Below are positions 55,160 to 64,000 of a stretch of 64,000 nt of DNA, in pieces. Source of the DNA: Sediminibacterium sp. KACHI17. GTDB taxonomy: Bacteria; Bacteroidota; Bacteroidia; Chitinophagales; Chitinophagaceae. A model generated the notes under the pieces. The model saw only the letters and a list, made by a program, of their open reading frames with translations, had not been told where the DNA came from and searched no databases. The DNA is taken from NCBI RefSeq assembly GCF_040362915.1, contig NZ_AP029612.1, positions 1 through 64,000 of the forward strand, read 5' to 3'. The position numbers and the translations under genes were made by a program. How positions within the stretch are numbered: the stretch's first letter is position 1; the number at the start of each line of letters is the position of its first letter.

Positions 55160-56341
55160 TTATGCTGTTAATGTGAATGAGAATTTATGATTGCGTGATA
55201 TTATTTTTTGAAAAGTTTGATCCAGGTCCTGAATCAGATCTTCTGTTTCTTCTAAACCGATCGACAAACGAATCAAACTGTCGGATACTCCCGCAGCCCT
55301 TCTTTTATCAGCAGGTATTGACTTGTGGGTCATATTGGCGGGATGTGAAATGAGACTTTTAATACCCCCAAGGCTTTCTGCTAACTTGAATAATTGTGTT
55401 TGTGTTACAAAATCAATAGCGGCTTGTTCAGTATCCTCTTTCAATGAAAATGAAACGATGCCACCAAAACCTTTTGCTTGCTTTTTTGCAACGTCATGAT
55501 TCGGATGGGAGGTTAATCCGGGATAATACACTTTGTCTACCGCAGGATGTTGTTCCAAAAATTTTGCTACTTCTAATGCTGAGGCACAATGCTGGCGGAT
55601 GCGTAAATGCAAGGTTTCAATGCCACGGATCACCAGCCAGCTATCAAAAGGGCCCAAGACCGCACCACAAGCATTTTGAAGGTATTTCAATTTGTCGCCG
55701 ATCAGTTTATCCTTTGCTACCACAATACCGGCGATCAGATCGCTATGCCCCCCAAGATATTTGGTAGCGCTATGTATTACAATATCAGCTCCCAATGAAA
55801 GAGGCTGTTGTAAGGCGGGTGAAGCAAAAGTATTATCCACGCAAAGTAAACAGGCATTGGCTTTTGCGATTTGTGCTATGGCAGCAATATCAGATATTTT
55901 AAGAGTTGGATTGGTAGGGGTTTCCAACCAGATCAGTTTAGTCTTAGGCGTAATAGCATCCACTACTTTCGCAATATCTGTGGTATCAACATAATGAACC
56001 TTGATTCCAAACTGTTCGTACACATTGTTGAACAAACGAAATGCACCACCATAGATATCATCTACTGCTACTATTTCATCACCTGTTTTAAGCAATTTGA
56101 TCACAGTATCAATGGCTGCTAATCCGCTGGCAAAAGCCAATCCGGTCTGTCCATTTTCAAGTGTAGCGATCAACGATTCTAAAGTCGCACGTGTTGGATT
56201 TCCACTTCTTGCATAATCATATCCTTTGTTGACACCAGGTGCATCCTGCACAAAAGTGGAAGTTTGATAAATCGGTACTGAGATGGCGCCGGTTTGCGGG
56301 TCAACAGGAATGCTGTGAATGAGTTGTGTTGCGTTGCTCAT
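55160..56341 (-). CDS. Cystathionine gamma-synthase-type PLP enzyme
   Basis: A 393-residue PLP enzyme of the Cys/Met metabolism family, of normal length. Visible signatures are PIYQTSTFVQDAPG, YDYARSGNPTRATLE, the cofactor-binding FASGLAAIDTV and VDDIYGG, and the PLP lysine in HSATKYLGGHSD. The C-terminal substrate region is ESLGGIKSLISHPANMTH. Sequence alone does not separate cystathionine gamma-synthase (metB) from cystathionine lyases or O-acylhomoserine sulfhydrylases. The SAM-I riboswitch and the following homoserine dehydrogenase favour a biosynthetic, methionine-forming role. It is the first gene of the riboswitch operon, starting about 100 bases after the riboswitch terminator. Confidence 0.92.
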   Translation of the reverse strand: MSNATQLIHSIPVDPQTGAISVPIYQTSTFVQDAPGVNKGYDYARSGNPTRATLESLIATLENGQTGLAFASGLAAIDTVIKLLKTGDEIVAVDDIYGGAFRLFNNVYEQFGIKVHYVDTTDIAKVVDAITPKTKLIWLETPTNPTLKISDIAAIAQIAKANACLLCVDNTFASPALQQPLSLGADIVIHSATKYLGGHSDLIAGIVVAKDKLIGDKLKYLQNACGAVLGPFDSWLVIRGIETLHLRIRQHCASALEVAKFLEQHPAVDKVYYPGLTSHPNHDVAKKQAKGFGGIVSFSLKEDTEQAAIDFVTQTQLFKLAESLGGIKSLISHPANMTHKSIPADKRRAAGVSDSLIRLSIGLEETEDLIQDLDQTFQKIISRNHKFSFTLTA

Positions 56342-56441
56342 GTTAAACAGTTTTGTTCCTTTCTTTCGAAAGGGTGAATGATGTTGTTAAAAATGTCTTT
56401 GTGCAACTGATCGAGAAGGAGTGGACTTAACAGCGGAGCAA

Positions 56442-56474
56442 TAAAAAAGCTCATCTGTTAAGTCAGATGAGCTT
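56442..56474 (-). terminator. Riboswitch-controlled terminator
   Basis: On the minus strand AGCTCATCTG and CAGATGAGCT form a perfect 10-bp stem with loop ACTTAA, followed by six T. The segment 56459-56467 (minus TCTGACTTA), covering the loop and the start of the 5' arm, is exactly complementary to the 3' side of riboswitch helix P1 (56516-56524), so P1 and terminator folding are linked. Confidence 0.9.
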
Positions 56475-56485
56475 GAAATATGTAG

Positions 56486-56499
56486 AACGGCGAACCGTT
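56486..56499 (-). other. UUCG hairpin between aptamer and terminator
   Basis: On the minus strand AACGG-TTCG-CCGTT makes a 5-bp stem with a UUCG tetraloop. It lies between the riboswitch aptamer and its terminator and probably acts as a stable spacer in the expression platform. Confidence 0.7.
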
Positions 56500-56519
56500 A
56501 TGAATCAAACTTTACTCTG

Positions 56520-56635
56520 ACTTATCTTCTTCCGTTGTACCAACGGAATCGGATTTGGCACCTTCATATCAACGAGTGGTGATATGGGTTGCCAAGGCTT
56601 CATCGGGCCAATTCCCTCTGCCTTTCTTGATAAGT
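56520..56635 (-). ncRNA. SAM-I riboswitch (S-box)
   Basis: Minus-strand leader of the methionine genes. Helix P1 is ACTTATC (56629-56635) with GATAAGT (56520-56526). Inside are the S-box landmarks AGAGGGA, GGCCCGATGAAGCC, TTGGCAACC and GGTGCCAAATCC with their hairpins, in the canonical order of the SAM-I class. When SAM is bound, P1 is stable and the terminator at 56442-56474 can form, shutting off the cystathionine gamma-synthase-type and homoserine dehydrogenase genes. Without SAM, the P1 3' strand can pair with the terminator instead. Confidence 0.95.
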
Positions 56636-56655
56636 TGTTGTTTAAAGAACTAATG

Positions 56656-56688
56656 CAAATGTATAAGCAGCTTTGTCAAATTACCAAA
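56656..56688 (-). promoter_or_regulatory. Promoter of the SAM riboswitch operon
   Basis: On the minus strand TTTG (56685-56688) is followed after 21 bases by TACATTTG (56656-56663), an exact TAnnTTTG -7 element. The predicted start is near 56650, about 15 bases before the riboswitch P1 helix. Confidence 0.7.
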
Positions 56689-56782
56689 TTCTGATTCGAA
56701 AAAAAATATTAAATCGCCAGAACCCTTTACAGCAAAGGGTTTTAATTTTAAAAATTTTCCCTAACAACTGTTCGGTTTCAAC

Positions 56783-56812
56783 TTTATGGCTCATCAGATG
56801 TTCTTATCTTTA
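56783..56812 (+). promoter_or_regulatory. Possible uvrA promoter
   Basis: TTTA at 56783-56786, an 18-base spacer, then TATCTTTA at 56805-56812 (one mismatch to TAnnTTTG). It would give a very short leader before the ATG at 56822, so it is a weak call. Confidence 0.3.
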
Positions 56813-56821
56813 CTTATCATC

Positions 56822-59719
56822 ATGGCAAAAAAGATCAGTAAGGAAGCAGTCGTTGAATCTGTTCAACACCAGGAAGAAACCATCTCCGTTTTCGGAGCAC
56901 GCGAACATAATTTAAAGAATATCGATATCACCATTCCTAAAAACAAATTGGTTGTTTTTACGGGAGTCAGTGGTAGTGGTAAGTCTTCTCTCGCATTTGA
57001 TACCATCTACAATGAAGGCCAACGCAGGTACATGGAAAGCTTTAGCGCCTATGCACGTCAATTCATGGGTGATATGGAGCGGCCGGATGTAGATAAGATC
57101 ACCGGATTATCACCGGTAATATCTATTGAACAAAAAACCACTAATAAGAATCCAAGATCTACTGTTGGTACCGTTACTGAAGTGTATGACTTTTTGCGAC
57201 TTTTATTTGCAAGAATTGGTGAAGCGTATAGTTATAATACCGGTAAGAAGATGGTCAAATTCAGCGAAGAAGAGATCGTCGAAAATATCTTTCAAAAATA
57301 CAAACAGAAAAAAATCACATTGCTTGCACCACTCATTCGTGGACGCAAAGGGCATTACCGTGAACTCTTTGAAGATATTCGGAAAAAAGGATTCCTGAAA
57401 GTTCGGGTAGATGGTGAGATCATTGATCTTACACCGAAACTGCAAGTTGATCGATATAAGATACATGATATTGAAGTGGTAATAGACCGGTTACAGGTAA
57501 CACCCGATATGAAAGTTAGGTTGAGCCAGAGTGTTCAGCAGACTTTGCGTATGGGTAAGGATCTGATGTTCTTATTGGTGAATGATACACAAAAGACCGT
57601 TCAGTATTCTAAGCAACTGATGTGTGAAGAAACAGGTATCAGTTATGAAGAGCCTTCGCCCAATGCATTCTCTTTTAACTCACCGTACGGTGCATGCCCT
57701 GTGTGCAAAGGACTAGGTAATGTATATTCTGTCAGCATGGAAGCGGTATTGCCTGATCGTTCACTCTCCATCAAGGAAGGAGGTATAGCACCCTTGGGGG
57801 AACAACGTGATGCTTATATGTTTCGGAATGTAGAAACCCTTGCTAAAAAAAATAAGATCAGCTTAGATAAACCGATCAAAGACCTTCCTGAAAAATCGCT
57901 CAATATTTTATTGTTTGGTAATCCTGATGGGATCACGGAAGAGATCATAGATATGGATGAGGTGTCGACCGGAATGCCTTATGACGGAGTATTTGAAGGG
58001 ATCATACCCATGTTGAAGCGATGGTTTACCGGAACCAGTAGTAGCGAAGCCTTACGAGAATGGGTAGAGCAATTCATGGAATTGAAAACCTGTAATGAAT
58101 GTAATGGTGCCCGTTTGAAAAAAGAGAGTCTTTGGTTCAAGGTCAATGAGAAGAATATCGCAGAACTCAGTCATCTTAACTTGGATAAACTCTATCAGTG
58201 GTTTACAGATATTGAAAAGCGATTGGATGCCAAACAAAATGTAATCGCAAAAGATATTCTGAAAGAGATCAGAGAAAGACTTCAGTTCTTACTGGATGTA
58301 GGACTCACTTATCTGTCACTGAATCGTCCATCCAGAACATTGAGTGGTGGCGAATCTCAGCGAATTCGCTTGGCTACACAGATTGGTTCTCAGTTACAGG
58401 GTATTACTTATATATTGGATGAGCCTTCAATTGGATTACACCAACGAGATAATCATCAATTGATCAAAGCACTTCAAAATTTGAGGGATATCGGTAATAC
58501 CGTTTTGGTGGTAGAACATGATAAAGATATTATGTTGGCTGCTGATCATTTGGTAGATATTGGTCCACGAGCCGGTAGTTATGGCGGACAAATTGTTGCT
58601 GCCGGTACTCCTCACGAAGTATTAAAAAGTGCTTCCGAAACCGCTTTATACTTAAATGGTAAAAAAAGTATTGAAGTGCCTTTGGAAAGAAGAGCAGGAA
58701 ACGGAAAAATATTGGAGTTGAAAGGTGCTTCAGGTAATAATCTGAAACAAGTAAGCGTAAAATTCCCATTGGGTAAACTCATTGTCGTGAGTGGTGTAAG
58801 TGGAAGTGGGAAGTCTACGCTTATTAATGAGACTTTATATCCATTGCTGTCTAAGCATTGTTACAATAGCAGGGTAACTCCTATGGAGTTTAAAAGCATC
58901 AAAGGTTTAGAACATATTGATAAAGTCATTGAGATCGATCAATCACCCATTGGAAGAACGCCAAGGAGTAATCCTGCCACTTATTGTGGATTTTTTACTG
59001 AGATCAGAACACTCTTTGCTTCAGTTCCGGAAGCAAAGATCAGGGGATATAATGCAGGCCGTTTCTCTTTCAATGTAAAGGGAGGTCGCTGTGATATGTG
59101 TGAAGGTGGAGGTATGCGTGTGATCGAAATGAATTTTTTACCCGATGTTTATGTCCATTGTGAAAAATGTAATGGGAAAAGATACAATAGAGAAACTCTA
59201 GAGATTCGATACAAAGGAAAATCAATCAGTGATGTATTGAATATGACGGTTGATGAAGCCTGTGATTTCTTTCAACCCGTTCATTATTTGTATCGAAAAA
59301 TAAAAGTATTACAAGATGTAGGCTTAGGTTATATCACACTCGGACAATCAGCTGTGACATTAAGTGGCGGAGAGGCACAACGTGTAAAACTGGCTACTGA
59401 GTTAGGAAAAAAAGATACCGGTAAGACCTTTTATATATTGGATGAACCTACTACCGGACTACATTTTCAAGACATCAGGCATTTACTGGATGTATTGAAT
59501 AAACTAGTAGACAGAGGTAATACGGTATTGGTGATAGAACACAATCTGGATGTAATAAAAGTGGCAGACCATATTATTGATCTTGGACCAGAAGGAGGTG
59601 ATGGGGGTGGATTGATCTTATTTGAAGGCACACCTGAAGAGATGATCCATAATAAACAGAGTCATACAGCCAGGTTTGTAAAGGATGAATTGAATTCTAA
59701 GCCACAAGGAAGAAAATAA
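56822..59719 (+). CDS. uvrA: Excinuclease ABC subunit A
   Basis: UvrA is the damage-recognition ATPase of nucleotide excision repair. The 965-residue protein has both ABC modules: Walker A FTGVSGSGKSSLAF near residue 47 and VSGVSGSGKSTLIN near 660, with signatures LSGGESQRIRLATQ and LSGGEAQRVKLATE and Walker B ILDEPSIGLH and ILDEPTTGLH. Zinc-binding Cys pairs are visible in CPVCKGLGN, CNECNGARL and CDMCEGGG/CEKCNGKRY. I chose the ATG at 56822 (MAKKISK); the frame is open to 56786, but the extra hydrophobic residues overlap the probable promoter. It is divergent from the methionine operon, and the intergenic region holds the promoters of both. Confidence 0.97.
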   Translation: MAKKISKEAVVESVQHQEETISVFGAREHNLKNIDITIPKNKLVVFTGVSGSGKSSLAFDTIYNEGQRRYMESFSAYARQFMGDMERPDVDKITGLSPVISIEQKTTNKNPRSTVGTVTEVYDFLRLLFARIGEAYSYNTGKKMVKFSEEEIVENIFQKYKQKKITLLAPLIRGRKGHYRELFEDIRKKGFLKVRVDGEIIDLTPKLQVDRYKIHDIEVVIDRLQVTPDMKVRLSQSVQQTLRMGKDLMFLLVNDTQKTVQYSKQLMCEETGISYEEPSPNAFSFNSPYGACPVCKGLGNVYSVSMEAVLPDRSLSIKEGGIAPLGEQRDAYMFRNVETLAKKNKISLDKPIKDLPEKSLNILLFGNPDGITEEIIDMDEVSTGMPYDGVFEGIIPMLKRWFTGTSSSEALREWVEQFMELKTCNECNGARLKKESLWFKVNEKNIAELSHLNLDKLYQWFTDIEKRLDAKQNVIAKDILKEIRERLQFLLDVGLTYLSLNRPSRTLSGGESQRIRLATQIGSQLQGITYILDEPSIGLHQRDNHQLIKALQNLRDIGNTVLVVEHDKDIMLAADHLVDIGPRAGSYGGQIVAAGTPHEVLKSASETALYLNGKKSIEVPLERRAGNGKILELKGASGNNLKQVSVKFPLGKLIVVSGVSGSGKSTLINETLYPLLSKHCYNSRVTPMEFKSIKGLEHIDKVIEIDQSPIGRTPRSNPATYCGFFTEIRTLFASVPEAKIRGYNAGRFSFNVKGGRCDMCEGGGMRVIEMNFLPDVYVHCEKCNGKRYNRETLEIRYKGKSISDVLNMTVDEACDFFQPVHYLYRKIKVLQDVGLGYITLGQSAVTLSGGEAQRVKLATELGKKDTGKTFYILDEPTTGLHFQDIRHLLDVLNKLVDRGNTVLVIEHNLDVIKVADHIIDLGPEGGDGGGLILFEGTPEEMIHNKQSHTARFVKDELNSKPQGRK

Positions 59720-59740
59720 TCGAATACTTTTTCTTTCTTG

Positions 59741-60205
59741 TTATTTCTCGCTTGATACTTCTCTTATCATTTCAATATGTGGAATATCATCTTCGAGATA
59801 CATTTCACTTACTTGGACAAAGCCAAGTGACTCATAAAATTTCTGTAGGTATAACTGAGCTCCAATTCGGATTGGCTGCTCTCCAAAAAGATCTTTACAG
59901 GTTTTTATAGCGGTTGTCATCAATTCTTTACCTGCGCCTTTTCCTCTGTATGCAGGAGAGCTTACGACCCTCCCGATGGAAACTTCGGTGAATGCAAGTC
60001 CGGCAGGTAATAAGCGCGCGTAAGCAACCAATTTATTTCCATCCCAGCCCATTAAATGCCATGAGGATAGGTCTTTTCCGTCAGGATCAAGGTATGGACA
60101 GTTCTGTTCTACCACAAATACCTCACTCCTAAGGTGCATGATCGCATACAATTCATGGGGTGTTAATTCCTTAAAGACCTTATAATACCAGTTATATTGG
60201 CTCAT
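59741..60205 (-). CDS. ElaA-family GNAT acetyltransferase
   Basis: A 154-residue GNAT protein matching the ElaA family. It has the N-terminal W-Y-Y-K-x-F-x-E-L-T-x-x-E-L-Y pattern, LRSEVFVVEQNCPY-DPDGKD, a central RLLP strand and the acetyl-CoA loop GRVVSSPAYRGKGAGKELM. The C-terminal YESLGFVQVSEMYLEDDIPHIEM is present. The physiological acceptor of ElaA proteins is not established. The gene converges on uvrA with a 21-base gap and diverges from the FAD oxidoreductase gene. Confidence 0.92.
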   Translation of the reverse strand: MSQYNWYYKVFKELTPHELYAIMHLRSEVFVVEQNCPYLDPDGKDLSSWHLMGWDGNKLVAYARLLPAGLAFTEVSIGRVVSSPAYRGKGAGKELMTTAIKTCKDLFGEQPIRIGAQLYLQKFYESLGFVQVSEMYLEDDIPHIEMIREVSSEK

Positions 60206-60302
60206 GGATATGATTAAATGATGATGGAGGGCAAAAATAATGGTAGTCCCACATTTATTTCACAACTTTGACGCGCAACAGGAAAATTATCCTGTTTTTT
60301 AC

Positions 60303-61784
60303 ATGAATATGAAAAAAAGAATAGCCATCATTGGCGCAGGACCTGCGGGATTGACCGCAGCTTATTTGTTGGCAAAAAACGGACAACAAGTGACCGTATT
60401 TGAAAAAGATCCGCAATATGTAGGTGGTATTTCCAGAACTGAGTCTTATAAAGGATATCATTTTGATATTGGCGGACATCGCTTTTTCTCAAAATCAAAA
60501 GAAGTAGAAGATTTCTGGACAGAGATCTTAGGCGACGAAATGCTTGAGAGACCCAGAAGCTCCAGAATTTATTACAATCATAAATTCTTTTCTTATCCAT
60601 TAGTTGCTTTTGAGGCATTGAATAAACTTGGCATCATTGAAAGTGGTTTATGTGTGTTGAGCTATCTAAAAGCGAAAGCTTTCCCAATAAAAAATCCAAC
60701 CAATTTTGAAGACTGGGTAACGAATCAATTTGGGAAAAGACTATTCAATATTTTCTTCAAAACATATACTGAGAAGGTTTGGGGCATTCCTTGTAAAGAG
60801 ATCAGCGCTGATTGGGCAGCACAGCGTATCAAAGGACTTTCATTAAGCAGTGCTATTTGGAATGCTTTATTCAAGCCATCCAAAAAAGCAGGCGATAAAG
60901 ATAAAGTGATCAAAACCCTGATCGATTCATTCCGTTATCCCAAGCAGGGGCCGGGTATGATGTGGGAAGTATGTGCTGAGAAAGCAAAAGCCAATGGGAT
61001 GGTATTAGAAATGAATTGTGGCGTTCAGCAGATCGAATACATCAATCAGCAATGGACGATCCATACTTCATCAAAAGGTGCAATAGACGGGTTTGATTTT
61101 GTGCTTTCATCTGCACCAATGAGAGAGCTGATCGCAAGTGTACGACCTGCATTCCCCAAGCCTGTATTAGAAGCAGGTGCTGCTTTGTCTTATCGCGATT
61201 TTCTTACAGTGGTATTGATCTGTAAAGATGAAGATGCTTTTAGCGATAACTGGATCTATATTCATGACCCGAGTGTAAAAGTGGGTCGTGTGCAAAATTT
61301 CAAATCATGGAGTCCATATATGGTTCCCGATCCTGCTATGTCATGTTATGGGTTGGAGTACTTCTGTTTTGAAGGAGATGGATTATGGACCAGTAGTGAT
61401 GAAGATTTGATCAATCTGGGTAAAAAAGAAATTGAAAAGATCGGTTTGACAAAAGGAACTTCTGTGGTAGATGGTTATGTGGTACGTCAGCCGAAAGCAT
61501 ATCCTGTATATGATCAAGACTATAAAGAGCGAGTGGCACTGGTTCGTGAAGGGATCAAAGCATATCCCGGGTTGTATTTAGTGGGTAGGAATGGAATGCA
61601 TAAGTACAATAATCAGGACCATAGCATGATGACTGCAATGTTAGCAGCAAAAAATATCATTGCCGGTAATGAATTATTTGATGTTTGGGAAGTCAATGAA
61701 GATGCAGAATACCATGAAGGAGGAAATCGCGGAGCAGAAGATAAAGTGGCAGGGAGAATGATTCCGACAAAAGTGGGTTCTTAG
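60303..61784 (+). CDS. FAD-dependent oxidoreductase (protoporphyrinogen-oxidase / UDP-galactopyranose-mutase-like)
   Basis: A 493-residue flavoprotein. The dinucleotide-binding motif [18 protein letters not shown] and the FEKD segment lie at the N-terminus, followed by [24 protein letters not shown], a signature of the amine-oxidase/NAD(P)-binding-8 group. The C-terminal FAD segment is [19 protein letters not shown]. Related proteins are often annotated as protoporphyrinogen oxidase or UDP-galactopyranose mutase relatives; the reaction cannot be decided here. No heme or cell-wall gene adjoins. Two in-frame ATGs (60303, 60309) suit the N-terminus; the open frame from 60240 adds residues lying in the divergent promoter region. 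Confidence 0.85.
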   Translation: MNMKKRIAIIGAGPAGLTAAYLLAKNGQQVTVFEKDPQYVGGISRTESYKGYHFDIGGHRFFSKSKEVEDFWTEILGDEMLERPRSSRIYYNHKFFSYPLVAFEALNKLGIIESGLCVLSYLKAKAFPIKNPTNFEDWVTNQFGKRLFNIFFKTYTEKVWGIPCKEISADWAAQRIKGLSLSSAIWNALFKPSKKAGDKDKVIKTLIDSFRYPKQGPGMMWEVCAEKAKANGMVLEMNCGVQQIEYINQQWTIHTSSKGAIDGFDFVLSSAPMRELIASVRPAFPKPVLEAGAALSYRDFLTVVLICKDEDAFSDNWIYIHDPSVKVGRVQNFKSWSPYMVPDPAMSCYGLEYFCFEGDGLWTSSDEDLINLGKKEIEKIGLTKGTSVVDGYVVRQPKAYPVYDQDYKERVALVREGIKAYPGLYLVGRNGMHKYNNQDHSMMTAMLAAKNIIAGNELFDVWEVNEDAEYHEGGNRGAEDKVAGRMIPTKVGS

Positions 61785-61798
61785 TAGTATTTTATTTT

Positions 61799-61854
61799 TA
61801 GCCACAGATTCACAGATTGATTAACAAAATCTGTGAATCTGTGGCTATTTTATT
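61799..61854 (+). terminator. Long perfect hairpin with CACAGATT repeats, terminator of the FAD oxidoreductase gene
   Basis: AGCCACAGATTCACAGATT (61800-61818) pairs perfectly with AATCTGTGAATCTGTGGCT (61828-61846), with one more T-A pair outside, around a 9-base loop; TTTTATTT follows. Each arm contains CACAGATT twice in tandem. It also lies just past the stop of the convergent M28 gene. Confidence 0.8.
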
Positions 61855-61855
61855 T

Positions 61856-63217
61856 CTACCTACCGGGAGTCGGCACTACAGGTAAACTTTCATTTCCTGA
61901 TTCATTCACAGATTGTACAGCAAAGAAATAGTTGTCTTTTGAGTAGGGTAGTTGATAACTTATATCAGTCGTGAATATTTTCTTCTGCCAAACTGCACTT
62001 GTTGTTTCACGCATCAGGATATAATAACCTTTTACTTTTCCTGTTTTCGGCGCAGCCCAGGTCAATAAGCTATAATTGGTTAGTCGTCTGGTTTCGATCT
62101 TCACATCTTCCGGCATAGCTGGTGCTTTCGCAAGGTTAGCCAGATTGCTTAAATTCATAGCGGTATTCTTTCGCAGATATTCGAAATCCATGAACTCAGG
62201 TAAATCACCATATTGGATACCATTCTCAACGCGTACATTCTGATGTTGATGATAATAGTTCTCATTCATTTCTGTAAAACGAACAGCTGCATATCCTTGC
62301 TCTACAAATGAAGTATGATCACCACCACGTAGAAAACGATCATTACGATAGATCATTACTACTTCCAGATTATCTACATAACGTTCGCCAACCTCTTTTA
62401 CATAACGTGCCAATTGTCTTGCCTTACCATCATTCTCTAAACCAAGCTGACGAATATTTCTGGCAGCTTTCTCGGTTTCATAAGCAGGAAGCCCTTCACT
62501 GAAAACACGGATTCGAGTATTGTCAATGATATTGGTTTCACTGGTATTATTACTTCCCATGATATCATTATTCAAAACCGCTTCAATATTCCAACCCTGA
62601 CTTTTAGCCTTGGTAGCCATAAATTTTGCACCGAGTAATCCTTGCTCTTCACCACTTACAGTAACAAAAATGATGGTGGCAGGAAAACCTTTTTGCGTCA
62701 TGATGCGAGCGCATTCAATGACTGCAGCACAACCACTGGCATCATCATTGGCACCGGGAGCATCACCAATACTGTCTCTGACATTGGTGCGCATATTGTC
62801 AAGGTGACCACTGATCACAAATATTCTTTTGTCTGCGGTATCCGTTCCCTTGAGGATACCTACAACGTTACCAAGTACGACCGTACGTTCAACCCTGCTT
62901 CCAGCTACTGGCTGAAGTGTAGTGGTATCGATAAAAGCAGAGAACCTGCCATTCGATTTTTTAGCAAACTCATTGAATTTCTGTAACACCCAATTACGTG
63001 CTGCTCCGATTCCACGATTGGGGTCAGATTGCGTACTCAATGTATTTCGGGTACCATAGCTGACCATTTTCAGGATGTATGATTTCAGTGAATCAGCATT
63101 CACTTCTTTGACCATTTTTTCAATTTCAGGATCTCGCTGAATTGTTGTTTGTGCGAAAGAGGAAAGTCCGGAAGTAATGAGTACTACCGCGATCAATAAC
63201 CGTTTTGTGATTTTCAT
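61856..63217 (-). CDS. Exported M28-family metallopeptidase with C-terminal fibronectin-like domain
   Basis: A 453-residue di-zinc aminopeptidase-type protein with a signal peptide ending SSFAQ. The metal-ligand motifs are in order: VISGHLDNM (His, Asp), GANDDASGCAA (Asp), VSGEEQGLLGA (Glu pair), LNNDIMGSNN (Asp) and the late His in GGDHTSFVEQG. The last ~90 residues (MPEDVKIETRRLTNYSLLTW-type start) look like a fibronectin type III domain. This differs from the M28 enzyme at 50399, which has a PA insert and no such tail. A role in extracytoplasmic peptide degradation is likely. Confidence 0.92.
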   Translation of the reverse strand: MKITKRLLIAVVLITSGLSSFAQTTIQRDPEIEKMVKEVNADSLKSYILKMVSYGTRNTLSTQSDPNRGIGAARNWVLQKFNEFAKKSNGRFSAFIDTTTLQPVAGSRVERTVVLGNVVGILKGTDTADKRIFVISGHLDNMRTNVRDSIGDAPGANDDASGCAAVIECARIMTQKGFPATIIFVTVSGEEQGLLGAKFMATKAKSQGWNIEAVLNNDIMGSNNTSETNIIDNTRIRVFSEGLPAYETEKAARNIRQLGLENDGKARQLARYVKEVGERYVDNLEVVMIYRNDRFLRGGDHTSFVEQGYAAVRFTEMNENYYHQHQNVRVENGIQYGDLPEFMDFEYLRKNTAMNLSNLANLAKAPAMPEDVKIETRRLTNYSLLTWAAPKTGKVKGYYILMRETTSAVWQKKIFTTDISYQLPYSKDNYFFAVQSVNESGNESLPVVPTPGR

Positions 63218-63315
63218 AATATTAGCATTGGGTCTTAAAACTACGTATAAGCGCTTTTTCAGCAGAGGGTTCTTTTAATAAGTCGGTAAAAGCCTGCCGG
63301 TGAGGGGTGAATTAC

Positions 63316-64000
63316 TTAATAATTGTATTTATCCTTCCAGCGATCTTTTAAAAACTTCCGAAGCTCAAGTTCACGGGCATTATTGCCAGGTTCATAAAAT
63401 TTTGTGCCTGCGATTTTTTCGGGTAGATATTCTTGTGGGATAAAATTGCCCTCACCCATGTGCGAGTACTGATATCCTTTTCCATAATCCATATTCTTCA
63501 TCAATTGTGTTGGCGCATTCCTGATATGCATAGGCACCGGAAGATCTCCATGCTTACTAACCGCAGCCAAGGCTTCATTAATGGCAACATAAGCAGCATT
63601 GCTCTTTGCAGAAGATGCAAGATAGGTAGCACATTGTGATAAGATGATTCTGCTTTCAGGATAGCCTATCTTATTCACTGCATCAAAAGTAGTATTGGCT
63701 AATAACAATGCATTTGGATTGGCATTACCGATATCTTCACTCGCGAAAATGACCATTCTGCGTGCGATGAATTTCACATCTTCACCACCTTCGATCATTC
63801 TTGCTAACCAATAGACAGCTCCATTGGGATCGCTGCCTCGCATACTTTTAATGAAAGCAGAGATGATGTCGTAATGCTGTTCACCCTGTTTGTCATACAA
63901 GGCTATTTTCTTTTGAGCCACTTGCATGACAAGTGCATCAGTAATCACGATTTTTTTCTGAGGTACACGACTGGCTTCTGTGCTGATGACCAATTCAAAT
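63316..64000 (-). CDS. rarA: Replication-associated recombination protein RarA/MgsA, C-terminal part
   Basis: Partial: the frame runs off the right edge, so only about the last 228 residues are present and the AAA+ ATPase core lies outside. The visible part has the RarA C-terminal signatures: KKIALYDKQGEQHYDIISAF, SMRGSDPNGAVYWLARMIEGGED, ARRMVIFASEDIGNANP, the tetramerisation region, and PVPMHIRNAPTQLMKNMDYGKGYQYSH followed by YLPEKIAGTKFYEPG. RarA acts at stalled replication forks and single-strand gaps. A TTG near 63991-63993 is not the start; the frame continues in sense beyond it. Confidence 0.93.
   Translation of the reverse strand, partial: FELVISTEASRVPQKKIVITDALVMQVAQKKIALYDKQGEQHYDIISAFIKSMRGSDPNGAVYWLARMIEGGEDVKFIARRMVIFASEDIGNANPNALLLANTTFDAVNKIGYPESRIILSQCATYLASSAKSNAAYVAINEALAAVSKHGDLPVPMHIRNAPTQLMKNMDYGKGYQYSHMGEGNFIPQEYLPEKIAGTKFYEPGNNARELELRKFLKDRWKDKYNY

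Overview
The window looks like the dnaA end of a chromosome from a Bacteroidota bacterium, most likely a member of the Chitinophagaceae (Sediminibacterium-like; the genus is a guess). The signs are a SusC/SusD pair, PorP/SprF and PorE-like proteins, C-terminal gliding-type (type B) sorting domains of the type IX secretion system (T9SS), LytS/LytTR two-component proteins, TTTG / TAnnTTTG promoters, AT-rich intergenic DNA and tRNAs without an encoded CCA. I found no transposase, prophage or CRISPR array.

Layout. (1) 1-1950: dnaA, then tRNA-Ser(GCU) and tRNA-Pro(UGG). (2) 2.2-13.4 kb, rightward: an amidohydrolase, a PD40 propeller protein, a SusC/SusD importer, a small membrane protein, an SGNH-type lipoprotein and an aspartyl-protease-like protein. 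(3) 13.3-16.3 kb, leftward: a coupled operon of LytS-type kinase, LytTR regulator and HExxH metallopeptidase. (4) 16.5-18.1 kb: an M20 peptidase. (5) 18.6-42.8 kb, all rightward: a surface-structure island. It has four related exported proteins with collagen-like Gly-X-Y segments and a 'W-x-G ... NWAYYNS ... WDG.SW' bead, followed by two successive cassettes with the same order (type B T9SS substrate, PorP/SprF, PorE-like). The second substrate is a protein of about 2986 residues with 18 exact-length 87-residue repeats. (6) 42.9-53.2 kb: a tricorn-like protease, a small Cys-rich protein, a GH109/NahK-like pair for GalNAc release and phosphorylation, a catalytically degenerate LytS homologue, an M28 peptidase and an ENPP-type phosphodiesterase. 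(7) 53.2-56.7 kb, leftward: PAP2 phosphatase, homoserine dehydrogenase and a cystathionine gamma-synthase-type enzyme. The last two lie under a SAM-I riboswitch with a readable terminator/antiterminator. (8) 56.8-64 kb: uvrA, an ElaA acetyltransferase, an FAD oxidoreductase, a second M28 peptidase and the 3' part of rarA, cut by the window edge.

The genes suggest a free-living, surface-active heterotroph that degrades protein and amino sugars and invests heavily in large secreted surface proteins. The best candidates for something undescribed are the island at 18.6-42.8 kb (beaded collagen-like fibres next to a duplicated substrate-PorP-PorE cassette) and the LytS homologue at 49.2-50.2 kb, which has lost its phosphoacceptor His, N-box Asn and G-box. 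All calls come from reading the sequence; no database search was run.
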